From: a virus
Virus record (IMG/VR): IMGVR_UViG_3300001750_000032
Location: 1 to 21,687 of that record
Strand: one strand, 5' to 3'
Length of the DNA stretch: 21,687 nucleotides
Positions 1 to 8,835 of the stretch are shown piece after piece; the stretch's first letter is position 1, and each line of letters starts with the position of its first letter. Made by a program: the position numbers and the translations under genes. The notes under the pieces are model-generated. The model had not been told where the DNA came from and made no database searches. It saw only the letters and a list, made by a program, of their open reading frames with translations.

Positions 1-3000
1 CTTTCACTTATTTTTTCAGACTTATTATTTGCAAATTTTTCTATATCTTTGGCTAATTGATTAAATTCAAAATCAAACATTTTATTTAATGGTTTTTTTA
101 ATAAAGTTTTAAACTCTGCTTTTGTCACTTCAAAATATTCTCTAAAATTATTTATTTTTTCAGTATTGAACTTCAATTCTTCTTTCATTGTTTCAAGATA
201 TTCTTTATCTGTTTCATGAGGTCTTTTTTTTCTATGATATTCAAGAAAACTTTCACCCATTTGTTTTTTAACAATAATATTTTTGTAAGGTATTTTTTGA
301 GAAGTATATGGAAGAATTTTCCTTCTTTCTCTTTTTGAAAGCTTTAATCTTTCCATAGTATCAAAAGCTTCAATTTCTCCTAATAAACTTTTATATTTTT
401 TATATGCTAAAGACTTAGCTTTTTTAGGATCTGAAAGCGTAATATTATCTTTAGTTAATTTAGTAAATTCTTTTTTTAATTCTTTTATACTCTCTAAACT
501 TTTCGCATCTTTTTTACCTTTTAACTTTGCAAATTCTTTTCTTATTATCTCTCTTTTTTTTGTGTTTAAATCAATAGTTTTTTTAATAGATGCCATAAAA
601 GGTTTAGAACTACCACCAGAAGCAAAAGTTTCTATTGCTTGAACACCGTGTGTTAATTCATGCATTAAAGCTCCTGGAATATTGTTCATTCCACCTTTTA
701 TTTTTATTGACCTACTTTTATTATTCCAAGCACCACTCGTAAAACCTTCTTTTGAATCTAACTCAACCTTTACAGTTATATTTTTTAACTGAGGGTAGTT
801 TTTAAAAAGAACATCATGTTTAAGAATTTCACTTAATTTTTTTTCATATCGACCAACTTTTAAATCATCTATTAGTTTAGCTTTTGAATCATCAAGTTCA
901 AATTTCATTTTCCCTTCTTTTGACTTAATAAATCCAGTTTTTTCCCAAACCTTTTGTTCATCTATTCCTTCTTTAAGCATTTTTTTTGCTTTATCTTCCA
1001 TCTTAATATTATGACTTTTTGCTTTTTCTCCAGCCATTATAAATTTAGTTTCAGTAGATGTATTTGGAGTGGCTTTTCGACTAAAAACTTTTTCTGATTC
1101 AAATTGTTTAGCTAATCTTCGTGCTGAAGATCCGTTCAATTTAAGTAAACCATCAAGAAAATCAGTTATTTTTTGAATAATTTTTCCAAGTTTTGTTTCT
1201 CTGTATTTATCTCTACTTTTTAATATTTGAGAAAACATATTAGCTTCATTTTCTTCTAACCTTAATGCGTTGTCTTTAACTTTACTTGGATCAAAATTAA
1301 GTTTATTTTTACCCATTAATTTACGCATTTCTCTTCTAAGACTTAAAGCTTCTTTATTAGTAATCATATTAAGTTGTTTGAACCTATGGTACATCTCATG
1401 ACTTACGATTCCTTTGTTAGCATAGTCTATATCAATTTTAATATTACCATTTTTTTGAGAACCTAAAATCCTTCCATCAGTATCTAATTGACCAGTTTTT
1501 ATAGCATATTTAATAGTTCCATCATCAAATTTTTTAACAAGTTCTATTGTGACTCTTTGGTTATTGTCAAATATTACAGAAACATGACCTTCAGGGGTTA
1601 TATTTACCTTTTGTCCTTTGAACATACTATGTATATCTTTAATATTAACACCTTCACCAAGAAGATTGCTTATATTAAATTTTTGATCTTCTGACATTTT
1701 TTCTTGTAAATAATCTGATTGTTCTTGTATATCTTCATCTTGTTTAAAATCAATATTATCATCATATTTTAAATCAGGGAGAGGTGGTATATCTTGTGTT
1801 TGATCTACTTCAGGTTTTACTTCAGGTTTTTGATCTATATTTTGATGTTTTTCGATAATAAAATTTACTTCATTTTTTAAATTCTTTAAAATAGGGTTTT
1901 GGTCTACTAATTTTAAAAGATCTTTTACTTCTATATCTTTATTAGCTAAAGAACTATCTATATCTTTTAAAATCATTCTTTCTTTTTTTGATAAAGGTGC
2001 TTCATTTATTTGTTCATTTATTTGTTCATCTATTACAGGTTTTTGATCTACTTGTTCATCTATCACAGGCTGTTGATCAATAGTCTCATCTACTATAGGC
2101 TGTTGGTCAATTTGTTCATCTATTACAGGTTGTTGATCAATATCTTCGTCTATATTTTCATCTACTTGTTCGTCTATTACGGGTTGTTGGTCAATATCTT
2201 CATCTATTATTGTCTGTTCATCTACCTGTTCGTCTATATTTCCATCTATATTTTCCTGTGGTTTTTGACTTCGCATAGAAGCTTTACTCGTAACTCCACC
2301 AACCATACCAGCAGTAAGAAGAACTTCAACATCTTTTGCAGATTTTTTTATTGCTTTATATATTTTTATAGCATCAGACGCATCGTCTAAACCTTCTTTG
2401 GTAAGAACACTTAATCCTGCATCAGCAAGATGTTCTGCATATTCAGTTCCCATTTCAGTTCCAGTTTTAGCACCCCAAACACCAAGAGCAGCAAGCCCTT
2501 TTTTTACTGCTTCTTTTTTCAATAGTTTATCAACACTAAGTTTATTTAATTTGGTTGATATAGCTCCCATTGTTAAAGAAGCAGTTAACGCATTGGATTC
2601 AGAGACATCTTTATTTTTTCTTATTCTTTTATAAAAATCAGCAGCAGCAGTCATTCCAATAGATAAAGAACTTATTAATGTAGATCCATTAGAAAGAATA
2701 TAACCAATAATTTGAGGTGCAATACTTGCGATACCATCACCAAATTGAGTTATTAAGTATTCTGGTTCCAATAATAAAGATGGGTTATCCCAAAGTTTTT
2801 TATCTTTTATTTTATCAGAAGTTCCTAAGTCTAAACCTAATATTTTTCTATCACCATGAAGAATTTTCTCATCTTCAGTTGTCATTTTATGTAAATAATC
2901 TCTAAGATCTCCAGCTAATCCAGAATGACCAGTATTTAAGAGATTTCCAACAGTTTTTTCAACATAATCTATTTTACCTGCACCAAAAGCTAATATATCA

Positions 3001-3281
3001 CCAAGTTGTTTATCAATCATTACAGCAGCTCTTGGAATCATTTTTACAGAAGCTTTTAATCCTCTTTCAGTTTTATCTCTGGTTCTATCTAAAAAACCTT
3101 CGTCTTCATATTCTTCTTCTCCCCTATCATTATATTTTTGCTCAAAACCATAATCCAATTCAGGGATATGACTGTATTCTGTATCTGTTTGGTCAGGTAA
3201 ATTATCTGGAACATTATATTTTGGTTGTTGAGTATCATATTCACCAAAAGTATCATAAGTTAATTCTGGTAGATAATCCAT
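1..3281 (-). CDS. Polyvalent virion protein with two metallopeptidase motifs, partial
   Basis: The frame opens at an ATG at 3281, one base after the stop of the 502-aa gene, with an AGAGG ribosome site, and stays open to the left edge: at least 1093 codons with no stop. Residues 1-75 are acidic. Residues about 185-220 are hydrophobic and small-residue rich, as in phage ejection proteins. Residues about 340-427 are acidic tandem repeats. A first zincin site HEMYH lies at residues 628-632, followed by EENEA, which could supply the third zinc ligand. Residues about 745-800 resemble the LPD23 domain of phage polyvalent proteins, and a second zincin site HELTH lies at 874-878. Polyvalent proteins are known to be packed in virions and injected with the DNA. 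I infer that role here, together with processing or host-protein cleavage. The domain names come from memory of the families. The C-terminus lies outside the window. Confidence 0.75.
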   Translation of the reverse strand, partial: MDYLPELTYDTFGEYDTQQPKYNVPDNLPDQTDTEYSHIPELDYGFEQKYNDRGEEEYEDEGFLDRTRDKTERGLKASVKMIPRAAVMIDKQLGDILAFGAGKIDYVEKTVGNLLNTGHSGLAGDLRDYLHKMTTEDEKILHGDRKILGLDLGTSDKIKDKKLWDNPSLLLEPEYLITQFGDGIASIAPQIIGYILSNGSTLISSLSIGMTAAADFYKRIRKNKDVSESNALTASLTMGAISTKLNKLSVDKLLKKEAVKKGLAALGVWGAKTGTEMGTEYAEHLADAGLSVLTKEGLDDASDAIKIYKAIKKSAKDVEVLLTAGMVGGVTSKASMRSQKPQENIDGNIDEQVDEQTIIDEDIDQQPVIDEQVDENIDEDIDQQPVIDEQIDQQPIVDETIDQQPVIDEQVDQKPVIDEQINEQINEAPLSKKERMILKDIDSSLANKDIEVKDLLKLVDQNPILKNLKNEVNFIIEKHQNIDQKPEVKPEVDQTQDIPPLPDLKYDDNIDFKQDEDIQEQSDYLQEKMSEDQKFNISNLLGEGVNIKDIHSMFKGQKVNITPEGHVSVIFDNNQRVTIELVKKFDDGTIKYAIKTGQLDTDGRILGSQKNGNIKIDIDYANKGIVSHEMYHRFKQLNMITNKEALSLRREMRKLMGKNKLNFDPSKVKDNALRLEENEANMFSQILKSRDKYRETKLGKIIQKITDFLDGLLKLNGSSARRLAKQFESEKVFSRKATPNTSTETKFIMAGEKAKSHNIKMEDKAKKMLKEGIDEQKVWEKTGFIKSKEGKMKFELDDSKAKLIDDLKVGRYEKKLSEILKHDVLFKNYPQLKNITVKVELDSKEGFTSGAWNNKSRSIKIKGGMNNIPGALMHELTHGVQAIETFASGGSSKPFMASIKKTIDLNTKKREIIRKEFAKLKGKKDAKSLESIKELKKEFTKLTKDNITLSDPKKAKSLAYKKYKSLLGEIEAFDTMERLKLSKRERRKILPYTSQKIPYKNIIVKKQMGESFLEYHRKKRPHETDKEYLETMKEELKFNTEKINNFREYFEVTKAEFKTLLKKPLNKMFDFEFNQLAKDIEKFANNKSEKISE
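2004..2262 (-). repeat. In-frame acidic tandem repeats in the polyvalent protein gene
   Basis: About eight degenerate units of 24-30 bases encode a ten-residue pattern close to PVIDEQVDQK and PVIDEQIDQQ, with shorter variants such as NIDEQVDEQ. The repeats are contiguous with no spacers and stay in the reading frame. They form an acidic, probably flexible linker between the N-terminal hydrophobic part and the first metallopeptidase domain. Copy number may vary between related phages. Confidence 0.8.
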
Positions 3282-3282
3282 T

Positions 3283-4791
3283 TTAGTATGTACCTCTTTG
3301 TTGATTTAGTTTTTCAATATAACTATCAAAAGCATTTTTCTTTGCCTGTGTCATTGTAAGATTATTGTTTACACCTTCCATTATACTTTGTTTTATTATA
3401 TCTTTCCTGCTTTTTTGAAACTTCATTGCATTTTTAGCTAAAGCTCTTCTTACCTCTACTTCTGTTCTATTATCTCTATTTGCTAAAGCGTCTACCATAC
3501 TTTGATTGGCTTTATATTGCATAGCGTATTTATCAGCTTGATTATTGCTTCTATTTATAATATTTAATTTATCTTGCATTGATTTTCGAGATAAAGAAGA
3601 CCACCATCCAGTTTGATCTTGTAATTTTTTTTCTACACTTGGGGTTAAGTATATTTTTCCACCAGGTTTTTTATAATCTGAATTCAATTCTTCTTCTGCT
3701 CTATAATAGGTTTGTTGGTCTTGGTAAGAAAGTGAATTTATATCTTCACCACTTTTTTCTTTCAATCTCTTTAAAGTTTTTTCATTTGCCTTGCTTCGTT
3801 GAATACTAACATTTAATTCATATCTACTTTTTTCTAACTCTGCTTTTTCTTTTCTTTCAATATCTTTAATTGTAGTTCTACTGTCAGTCACAGCACTCAT
3901 TTTTTGATTAAATTCAATAATAGACATATTTTTTACTTCATCTTTAGACGGTATTGACCATGTAGGTAACATATCTCCTTTTTTATTCCAATCATAGAAA
4001 CTATCATAAGTTTCTTTTGTTACACTTGGAATAAAACTTTTTGCAGCATTTGCCCTATTTTCTGCATTTTCTAATTTTGTTTTATTATATTTAGCTAAAT
4101 CTTGTTCTTGTTTCGTTAAATATTTCTCCTCACTCCTCCCTTTTTCGGTTAAATAATTTCCTTTTTCCATTAAAAATCTTTCTGTTTTCATTGCATGTTC
4201 GTCTTTTTCTCTTTTTATTTTCGTAAGATAAGCAGCTTCTGCTCTTTCTTTTTTAATTTTCTCATCTTTTTCTCTCTCTTCTTTTTCAGTTATAGGATTC
4301 ATTCTTGGTGTAGCTGCTCGAACTTTTTCTTCATAAGAAGCGTTAGCGTCCCATATTGGTTTTCTATCTACTTTTTCTATTGCATTTCTTTTAAAATCTA
4401 TACTATTACTTGAAGGAGCAAATCTTAAATTTGCCCTTGGAATCGGTGTTCCACCGGTTGTTCCATACATACTATTCCCTTGCTGAGAAGAGGAAGTTCC
4501 ATAAGCTCCACCATTAGCCATGAGTTCTCTTTCTTCTTCATATATTCTTCTTTGATATTCTTTTTCTTCTTGATCTATCCTAAAAGCCCTTTCTACTTGT
4601 GCTCTATCATAAGCCCTTTGTTCATCTGCTATCATTAGATTTTCTCTATTCATACCTTTTTCGTATGCTTCACGTTCAGCAGCTAATAATCTATCTTCTT
4701 GATTATACTTAAAAGATTCAGCAGCTCTCCTTGCTTCCATACTACTGCCCATCAGATTTCCATAGTTTGTTTCTTTTATATAAGGATTCAT
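3283..4791 (-). CDS. Helical, charged protein, probable internal virion or ejection protein
   Basis: The product has 502 residues. I do not recognise a named family. It is rich in Lys, Glu, Arg and Gln, with long stretches that should be helical or coiled coil at about residues 15-90 and 165-250, and again at 300-345. A low-complexity Gly/Ser/Thr/Gln stretch separates the first two (about 92-115). It has no signal peptide, no clear membrane segment and no catalytic motif I can see. It starts at an ATG preceded by AGG and follows the 160-aa gene by two bases. One base separates its stop from the polyvalent protein gene, so the three are probably translated from one message. Its position after the 368-aa ejection-like protein and before a giant injected protein suggests a DNA-ejection or inner-core component. 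That role is inferred from context only. Confidence 0.6.
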   Translation of the reverse strand: MNPYIKETNYGNLMGSSMEARRAAESFKYNQEDRLLAAEREAYEKGMNRENLMIADEQRAYDRAQVERAFRIDQEEKEYQRRIYEEERELMANGGAYGTSSSQQGNSMYGTTGGTPIPRANLRFAPSSNSIDFKRNAIEKVDRKPIWDANASYEEKVRAATPRMNPITEKEEREKDEKIKKERAEAAYLTKIKREKDEHAMKTERFLMEKGNYLTEKGRSEEKYLTKQEQDLAKYNKTKLENAENRANAAKSFIPSVTKETYDSFYDWNKKGDMLPTWSIPSKDEVKNMSIIEFNQKMSAVTDSRTTIKDIERKEKAELEKSRYELNVSIQRSKANEKTLKRLKEKSGEDINSLSYQDQQTYYRAEEELNSDYKKPGGKIYLTPSVEKKLQDQTGWWSSLSRKSMQDKLNIINRSNNQADKYAMQYKANQSMVDALANRDNRTEVEVRRALAKNAMKFQKSRKDIIKQSIMEGVNNNLTMTQAKKNAFDSYIEKLNQQRGTY

Positions 4792-4793
4792 TT

Positions 4794-5276
4794 TTAACCT
4801 ATGTTACCCATTTGAAAAGTGTTATATGCATTATACATATTATTCCCAGTATTAGATACTGATTGTTGCTGATTCATCATGTTTATATTACCACCAAAGT
4901 TTTGAGACATATCAGTACTATAATTAGAAAGAGCATCGCCTTTACCTGGTCTTTGAGAACTATAATTAGCGTCTCTTGCGCCAAATATATTATGTGTCGA
5001 TCTACCTTCTAAAACCTTAGTATTTTGTAACCCCATAAGTCTTCTGCGTTCCATTTCTCTTTCTCTTTCTTCATCCGACAAACTATCTAAATATCTATCA
5101 TCTCTTTCTCTTCTGTTACTTTGATATAATTCCATTTGATTTTGGAAGTTTTTATTAATTGGAGCAGAATGGTCTGTTACTCCTCCAGGAAGAATTCTTG
5201 AATTATTATTGTTTCTACTCGCATTTTGAAGAGCAAAAAATTCTCTTCGTTCACTCATAATATCATCAATATTCAT
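4794..5276 (-). CDS. Asn/Arg-rich small virion-associated protein, unrecognised
   Basis: The product has 160 residues and belongs to no family I recognise. The middle (residues about 50-85) is strongly charged and probably helical. The last third is rich in Asn, Gln, Met and Gly and probably unstructured. The last 14 residues end in YNAYNTFQMGNIG, nearly the same tail as the upstream 368-aa protein (YAYNIFQMGNRG), so the two proteins share a C-terminal motif. It lies in a tight cluster, two bases from each neighbour, between two probable ejection proteins. The start is an ATG behind GGGGG in the 3' end of the previous gene. An accessory role in the ejection apparatus is an inference. Confidence 0.5.
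   Translation of the reverse strand: MNIDDIMSERREFFALQNASRNNNNSRILPGGVTDHSAPINKNFQNQMELYQSNRRERDDRYLDSLSDEEREREMERRRLMGLQNTKVLEGRSTHNIFGARDANYSSQRPGKGDALSNYSTDMSQNFGGNINMMNQQQSVSNTGNNMYNAYNTFQMGNIG
4804..4834 (-). repeat. Copy 1 of a 31-base direct repeat at a gene 3' end
   Basis: This segment encodes the conserved C-terminal tail of the 160-aa protein. It matches 5289..5319, at the end of the next gene upstream, at 26 of 31 bases by hand alignment. Four of the five differences are G/A exchanges. Confidence 0.7.
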
Positions 5277-5278
5277 TT

Positions 5279-6385
5279 TTACCCCCGATTACCCATTTGG
5301 AAGATATTATATGCATAATCCCTATCATCTTTTGCTTGACCTTGGGCAGCCATAATATTAGATCCTGCTTCCATACCTTCTGCTTTTGACTCTCCACCAT
5401 ACATTTGTGCCTTTGCAATATTACCAGCACCAGTTTGATATATATCTGCTTTTTCAGATCCAGCTCTTTGTAAATAACCACCCTGTGTTCCAGCAGCTTG
5501 TTGACCCATCGAAGCCACATTTTGCAACGGGTTTAAAGAATCATAATATCTTTTCAGGAAATTATCATAATCATTTGTAGCAAATTCCTGATTAAACCTT
5601 GATGCTTCTTTTAAAGCTCTCCCACTTAAAGCCCCACCTCTTGCAGCAGCAGAAGTTTCGATGCCTCTTATTCCTTCTGCAAGTCTTGCTTGATATCCTG
5701 GGGCTTGAGTGTAATCTCCGGGGCCGGAATTTATTTTCTTTGTCAATTTTCCAAGAGCATCAACGCCATATTTTCTCCATGGTTCTAATAGTGCTGAAGC
5801 ACCTTCTTGTGCAGTTTGGATGCTTTTTACAGATGAATCCATACCTTTATTATATGTGTTCATCATTTCATTTGCAGATTTTTCTCTTGCTTCTGCTGCT
5901 CTCTTAAATTCATTTGCCTGAGTTATACTTCTTTCTTTAGCTCTTCTATCAGATTCTGCTTGTTGTTCTCTATATATTTGTTGCTGTTGTTCCCATTTAG
6001 CTTCTCGTTTTGCTATTGAATCTGCTTCTCTTTGTCTTGCTTCTACTTCATATTTATTTATTCTTTCATCTCTTTCTCTTGCAAGTCTTGAAGCTGTTTC
6101 TTGTTGTCTTTTAGCAGCATTTTCGCTTCTTTTATCTGCATAAGCTCTATCTCTTTGTAGATTTGCTCTTTCTGTCTGTTTAGCCCGATCTGCTGCATAA
6201 GCTGCAGCTATTCTCTCTTTTTTCCTTGCAGATGCTCTTCTGTCTGCTTCAAATTCTGCATTACTATATCTCGTATCAGGATTATATTTTAAGCCTTCTC
6301 CCCAACCTCTATTGTCCATAGGCTTTGATGCTATATAATCAGAAAGTTTTTCATCACTCCAACCTGCAAATTGACTCTCGAACAT
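5279..6385 (-). CDS. Internal virion / DNA ejection-like protein
   Basis: The product has 368 residues and starts at an ATG with a strong AGGAGG site. Residues about 45-175 are a long Arg/Glu/Ala/Gln coiled coil. Residues 228-300 hold the segment PGYQARLAEGIRGIETSAAA, then RGGALSGRALKE and an NPLQNVASMGQQAAG-type stretch. I know this pattern from many podovirus and siphovirus proteins annotated as DNA transfer or internal virion proteins (P22 gp7/gp20-like in role, not clearly in sequence). The Gly/Ala-rich end may be membrane-active. It is the first gene of the probable ejection cluster and shares its C-terminal tail with the following 160-aa gene. Confidence is good for a virion ejection role and low for any named homologue. 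Confidence 0.65.
   Translation of the reverse strand: MFESQFAGWSDEKLSDYIASKPMDNRGWGEGLKYNPDTRYSNAEFEADRRASARKKERIAAAYAADRAKQTERANLQRDRAYADKRSENAAKRQQETASRLARERDERINKYEVEARQREADSIAKREAKWEQQQQIYREQQAESDRRAKERSITQANEFKRAAEAREKSANEMMNTYNKGMDSSVKSIQTAQEGASALLEPWRKYGVDALGKLTKKINSGPGDYTQAPGYQARLAEGIRGIETSAAARGGALSGRALKEASRFNQEFATNDYDNFLKRYYDSLNPLQNVASMGQQAAGTQGGYLQRAGSEKADIYQTGAGNIAKAQMYGGESKAEGMEAGSNIMAAQGQAKDDRDYAYNIFQMGNRG
5289..5319 (-). repeat. Copy 2 of a 31-base direct repeat at a gene 3' end
   Basis: This is the partner of 4804..4834. It encodes the YAYNIFQMGN tail of the 368-aa protein. The two copies are in the same reading frame relative to their genes, so the similarity exists at protein level too. 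Confidence 0.7.
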
Positions 6386-6401
6386 GTTTTCCTCCTATTT
6401 A

Positions 6402-6737
6402 TTATGTTATTTCAAAACCTGATATAACACATCCTATTTTATTTGTTACTGATGCAATCATTACTACCTCACAACCAGGTTCTAACATTTGGTTTATTAG
6501 AGCACCACAAATCCAAGAACTATTACCTGCAAGTGTTTTAGCTTTTACAATTCTATTTATATAAGATGCAGACCCTTCTGATGGAACAATATTTATAGTG
6601 ATAGTAACAGGTGTATTATTGTCATTTACAAAAACAGCATTTTTTATATAACCTCTTGTCTTTGAAGGAGCTGTGTAATAAGTAGCTTCTGAATCTGTTA
6701 TAGCAACTCCATCAACAAATAATTTTGCTAAAATCAT
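6402..6737 (-). CDS. Small beta-rich virion protein, function unknown
   Basis: The product has 111 residues. It begins MILAKLFVDG, and the segment YYTAPSKTRGYIKNAVFVND followed by alternating Val/Ile/Thr residues suggests an immunoglobulin-like or jelly-roll beta sandwich. Similar short proteins with a Y-T-x-P-x-x-K-x-R-x-x-I-x-x pattern occur in phage tail gene clusters, often unnamed. It starts at an ATG behind AAAAAAGG, between the kelch/gp10C gene and the ejection genes, which fits a tail or baseplate part. No catalytic residue is visible. The beta fold is an inference. Confidence 0.55.
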   Translation of the reverse strand: MILAKLFVDGVAITDSEATYYTAPSKTRGYIKNAVFVNDNNTPVTITINIVPSEGSASYINRIVKAKTLAGNSSWICGALINQMLEPGCEVVMIASVTNKIGCVISGFEIT

Positions 6738-6749
6738 ACTAAACCTTTT

Positions 6750-8144
6750 TTAAAATTTACAAGCTTTAATTTGTGCATATGTACCTACTAAAACAGTTTT
6801 TACAGGCTCTTCCATTGTTAATTCGTAAATTCTATTTCTACTTTTACCCAATCTACGCCATACAGCTCTTGTACCATATTGTTGAAATTGGCCTATTGAA
6901 ACCGTTTTACCATCAGACCATGTATTACCACCATCATCAGACCATTTTAATGTAGCTTGTGGATCATAACCATCTTCTGTAGAAGTTTTATTTAAACCAA
7001 CGCCAGCTTCAAACTCAACCTCAACTCTGTTATGGATTACATTAACATGGTTTTTATTTATTATCTGAGTTCGCCTTGTTCTTTTTATTGGAAAATTAGC
7101 ATCTGTATAGGTATTCATATCTAATGCATAAATTTCACCAGTAGCAGAATCACCAACAAGAGCATAATTTGATCTTTCTCTTGGGGATAACTCATATCCA
7201 ACAACATCCTCTGCATCTTTTATTCCGCTTTCTTCATACCAAGCTTCAAACATAGCAGCTAATTCATCTATCCATGGACTGTCGATTGGTAGTTGCACAG
7301 TTAAACCAACCTCTGCTCTATGTGCACCAGGAGTATCTCTAAATTCTCTTGTTTCAACACAAGCATAAGTTAATATTGGCTCGGCATCCCCACCAGTAGA
7401 GATTGAATTATCTGACCCACCAGTACCTTTTAGTGAATTAATATTTCTAACCATACCACCGCCTGATTCCCATGTACTTCCATCGTAATCAAAAGTATAA
7501 CTATTTTGAAACGAAGCTGCTTTCGAATTATCACCACTCATACCAGCCCGAGACAAAGAAGTAGGTGCTACAGCTATTGTACTCCATGAAGAACCTGTCC
7601 ATTCTAAAGGAGGTTTAGTGGTAGTATTTTCACCGGTTGTTATAGCAGCACTGATATTTCCACTTCCACTTATCTCATAAACTGCAAAAGGTAAATCATT
7701 TTCTAACGACCATGCTGTACCATTATAAGAAAATGTACCATTTATTGGATTCTCAGATGTATTTCTTCCACCCCAAACCAACATATTAGAAGAAGTTGTT
7801 GCTGCACTTGATGAATGTTCAGTATTAGTAGGAGCATTAGTTATTGATGACCATATAGTCCCATTAAATATTTCTGAAGTATTACAAAAATTCCCATTAT
7901 TATCAATAGAACCCAAACTGACAACAGCATCTGTTGGTGATCCTCCACAAATATGTCTTTGTCTTGCTAAAAGTAAAGAAACATCTGTTTCCCATATAAA
8001 ATTACTATAATGTTCTGTGGTATCAGTTATTACAGAAGTAGGAGTCCTACCACCACAAACCAAACTATTATTACTGCTTCCACAAACATCATGCCATAGT
8101 CTTCCTGTCAATAAATCTTCCGCCACACTCCAAACACCAGGCAT
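6750..8144 (-). CDS. Kelch-like repeats fused to a gp10-type C-terminal domain
   Basis: The product has 464 residues in two parts. Residues about 1-260 hold five repeats roughly 40-47 residues apart, each with an aromatic-x-G-x-x-W element (EIFNGTIWS at 91, FSYNGTAWS at 138, LEWTGSSWS at 180, FDYDGSTWE at 218, and a weaker copy at 44). This suggests a kelch-like beta-propeller. Residues about 326-458 match what I know of the C-terminus of the P22 gp10 tail stabilisation family: GEIYALDMNTYTD, PIKRTRRTQ, RVEVEFEAGVG, LKWSDDGGNTWS and RAVWRRLGKSRNRIYE. The N-terminal part of gp10 is a separate gene two positions upstream. The propeller may bind a surface or a tail fibre; that is inferred. The start is an ATG behind AAAAGG. 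Confidence 0.7.
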   Translation of the reverse strand: MPGVWSVAEDLLTGRLWHDVCGSSNNSLVCGGRTPTSVITDTTEHYSNFIWETDVSLLLARQRHICGGSPTDAVVSLGSIDNNGNFCNTSEIFNGTIWSSITNAPTNTEHSSSAATTSSNMLVWGGRNTSENPINGTFSYNGTAWSLENDLPFAVYEISGSGNISAAITTGENTTTKPPLEWTGSSWSTIAVAPTSLSRAGMSGDNSKAASFQNSYTFDYDGSTWESGGGMVRNINSLKGTGGSDNSISTGGDAEPILTYACVETREFRDTPGAHRAEVGLTVQLPIDSPWIDELAAMFEAWYEESGIKDAEDVVGYELSPRERSNYALVGDSATGEIYALDMNTYTDANFPIKRTRRTQIINKNHVNVIHNRVEVEFEAGVGLNKTSTEDGYDPQATLKWSDDGGNTWSDGKTVSIGQFQQYGTRAVWRRLGKSRNRIYELTMEEPVKTVLVGTYAQIKACKF

Positions 8145-8145
8145 A

Positions 8146-8823
8146 TTATATCCTTTTTAAAAAATTAGTTGATATATGATCTTTAAGTTTTTGACTATAA
8201 CATCCAAGAACATCATCAAGTATTTTATTTTTTATACACATTTTTAATCCTGACATTAATTGACCCATAAGATTTTGCATTTCAGATGGTGAACTTGTAT
8301 CATTTGTTTCTAAATATTGATTTATCCATCTTCTTGTGTAGCTCTTTAATTGATGGTTATCAACACTTGAAAGATCTTGTTCTGATAAAGACTCTGCTTC
8401 TCTTTTTTTAATTTCAGACCAATGTTTTATCTCTCTTATTCTTGAACCAGCAGAATGTTTTATCTCATTTAATCTATATCTATATTCATCCAATTTCACT
8501 TCTAATAATTGTTTTTTAAGATAATTATCTTCTTTTAAGATCCGTTCTTTTACCATCTCTTTCTTAATTAATAATTTCCTATACTCAAAGGAAAAAGAAA
8601 TTACTCCCTGAAACATAACCTTTTGTTCTCTTACTGCTTGCCAATATTTACTTGCATGTGTGGGGAATTTTAAATCGTTTAAAACAGAAACTTCCATCTC
8701 TGTTCTTGTCCTGTTCATCTGAGCAGAGTAAACAGTGTGTTCTAGTTCTTTAGAAAGGGTTGTTAATTCAGAAAAAGAATCCTTACTTAAAAGTTCCGAT
8801 TGTTTTATTATTTCTAAATCCAT
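8146..8823 (-). CDS. Coiled-coil phage protein of unknown function, inside the split gp10 locus
   Basis: The product has 225 residues, starts at an ATG behind AAAAGG, and ends one base before the kelch/gp10C gene. A near-motif RTRTEMEVSVLNDLKFPTHA at about residues 38-57 is followed by KYWQAVREQ. I recall this pattern from unnamed proteins in podovirus structural clusters. Residues about 85-150 are a strong Lys/Glu/Leu helical stretch, likely coiled coil. It has no signal peptide or membrane segment. It separates the two halves of the gp10-like protein, so it may be a tail needle, a connector or an assembly factor. The sequence does not decide between these. Confidence 0.6.
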   Translation of the reverse strand: MDLEIIKQSELLSKDSFSELTTLSKELEHTVYSAQMNRTRTEMEVSVLNDLKFPTHASKYWQAVREQKVMFQGVISFSFEYRKLLIKKEMVKERILKEDNYLKKQLLEVKLDEYRYRLNEIKHSAGSRIREIKHWSEIKKREAESLSEQDLSSVDNHQLKSYTRRWINQYLETNDTSSPSEMQNLMGQLMSGLKMCIKNKILDDVLGCYSQKLKDHISTNFLKRI

Positions 8824-8835
8824 TTTTTACCTTTT

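Noticed and set aside
2004-2262. A CRISPR-like array
   Set aside because: The units touch each other, have no unique spacers and stay in frame in a coding region.
2010-2390. A 126-codon plus-strand frame rich in Tyr, Ile, Leu and Phe that looks like a membrane protein
   Set aside because: It is the antisense of the acidic tandem repeats; the repeated hydrophobic pattern follows from that. No ribosome site is visible.
5266-5520. An 84-codon minus-strand frame inside the 368-aa gene
   Set aside because: It is another frame of a gene with clear family features; the product shows no recognisable pattern.
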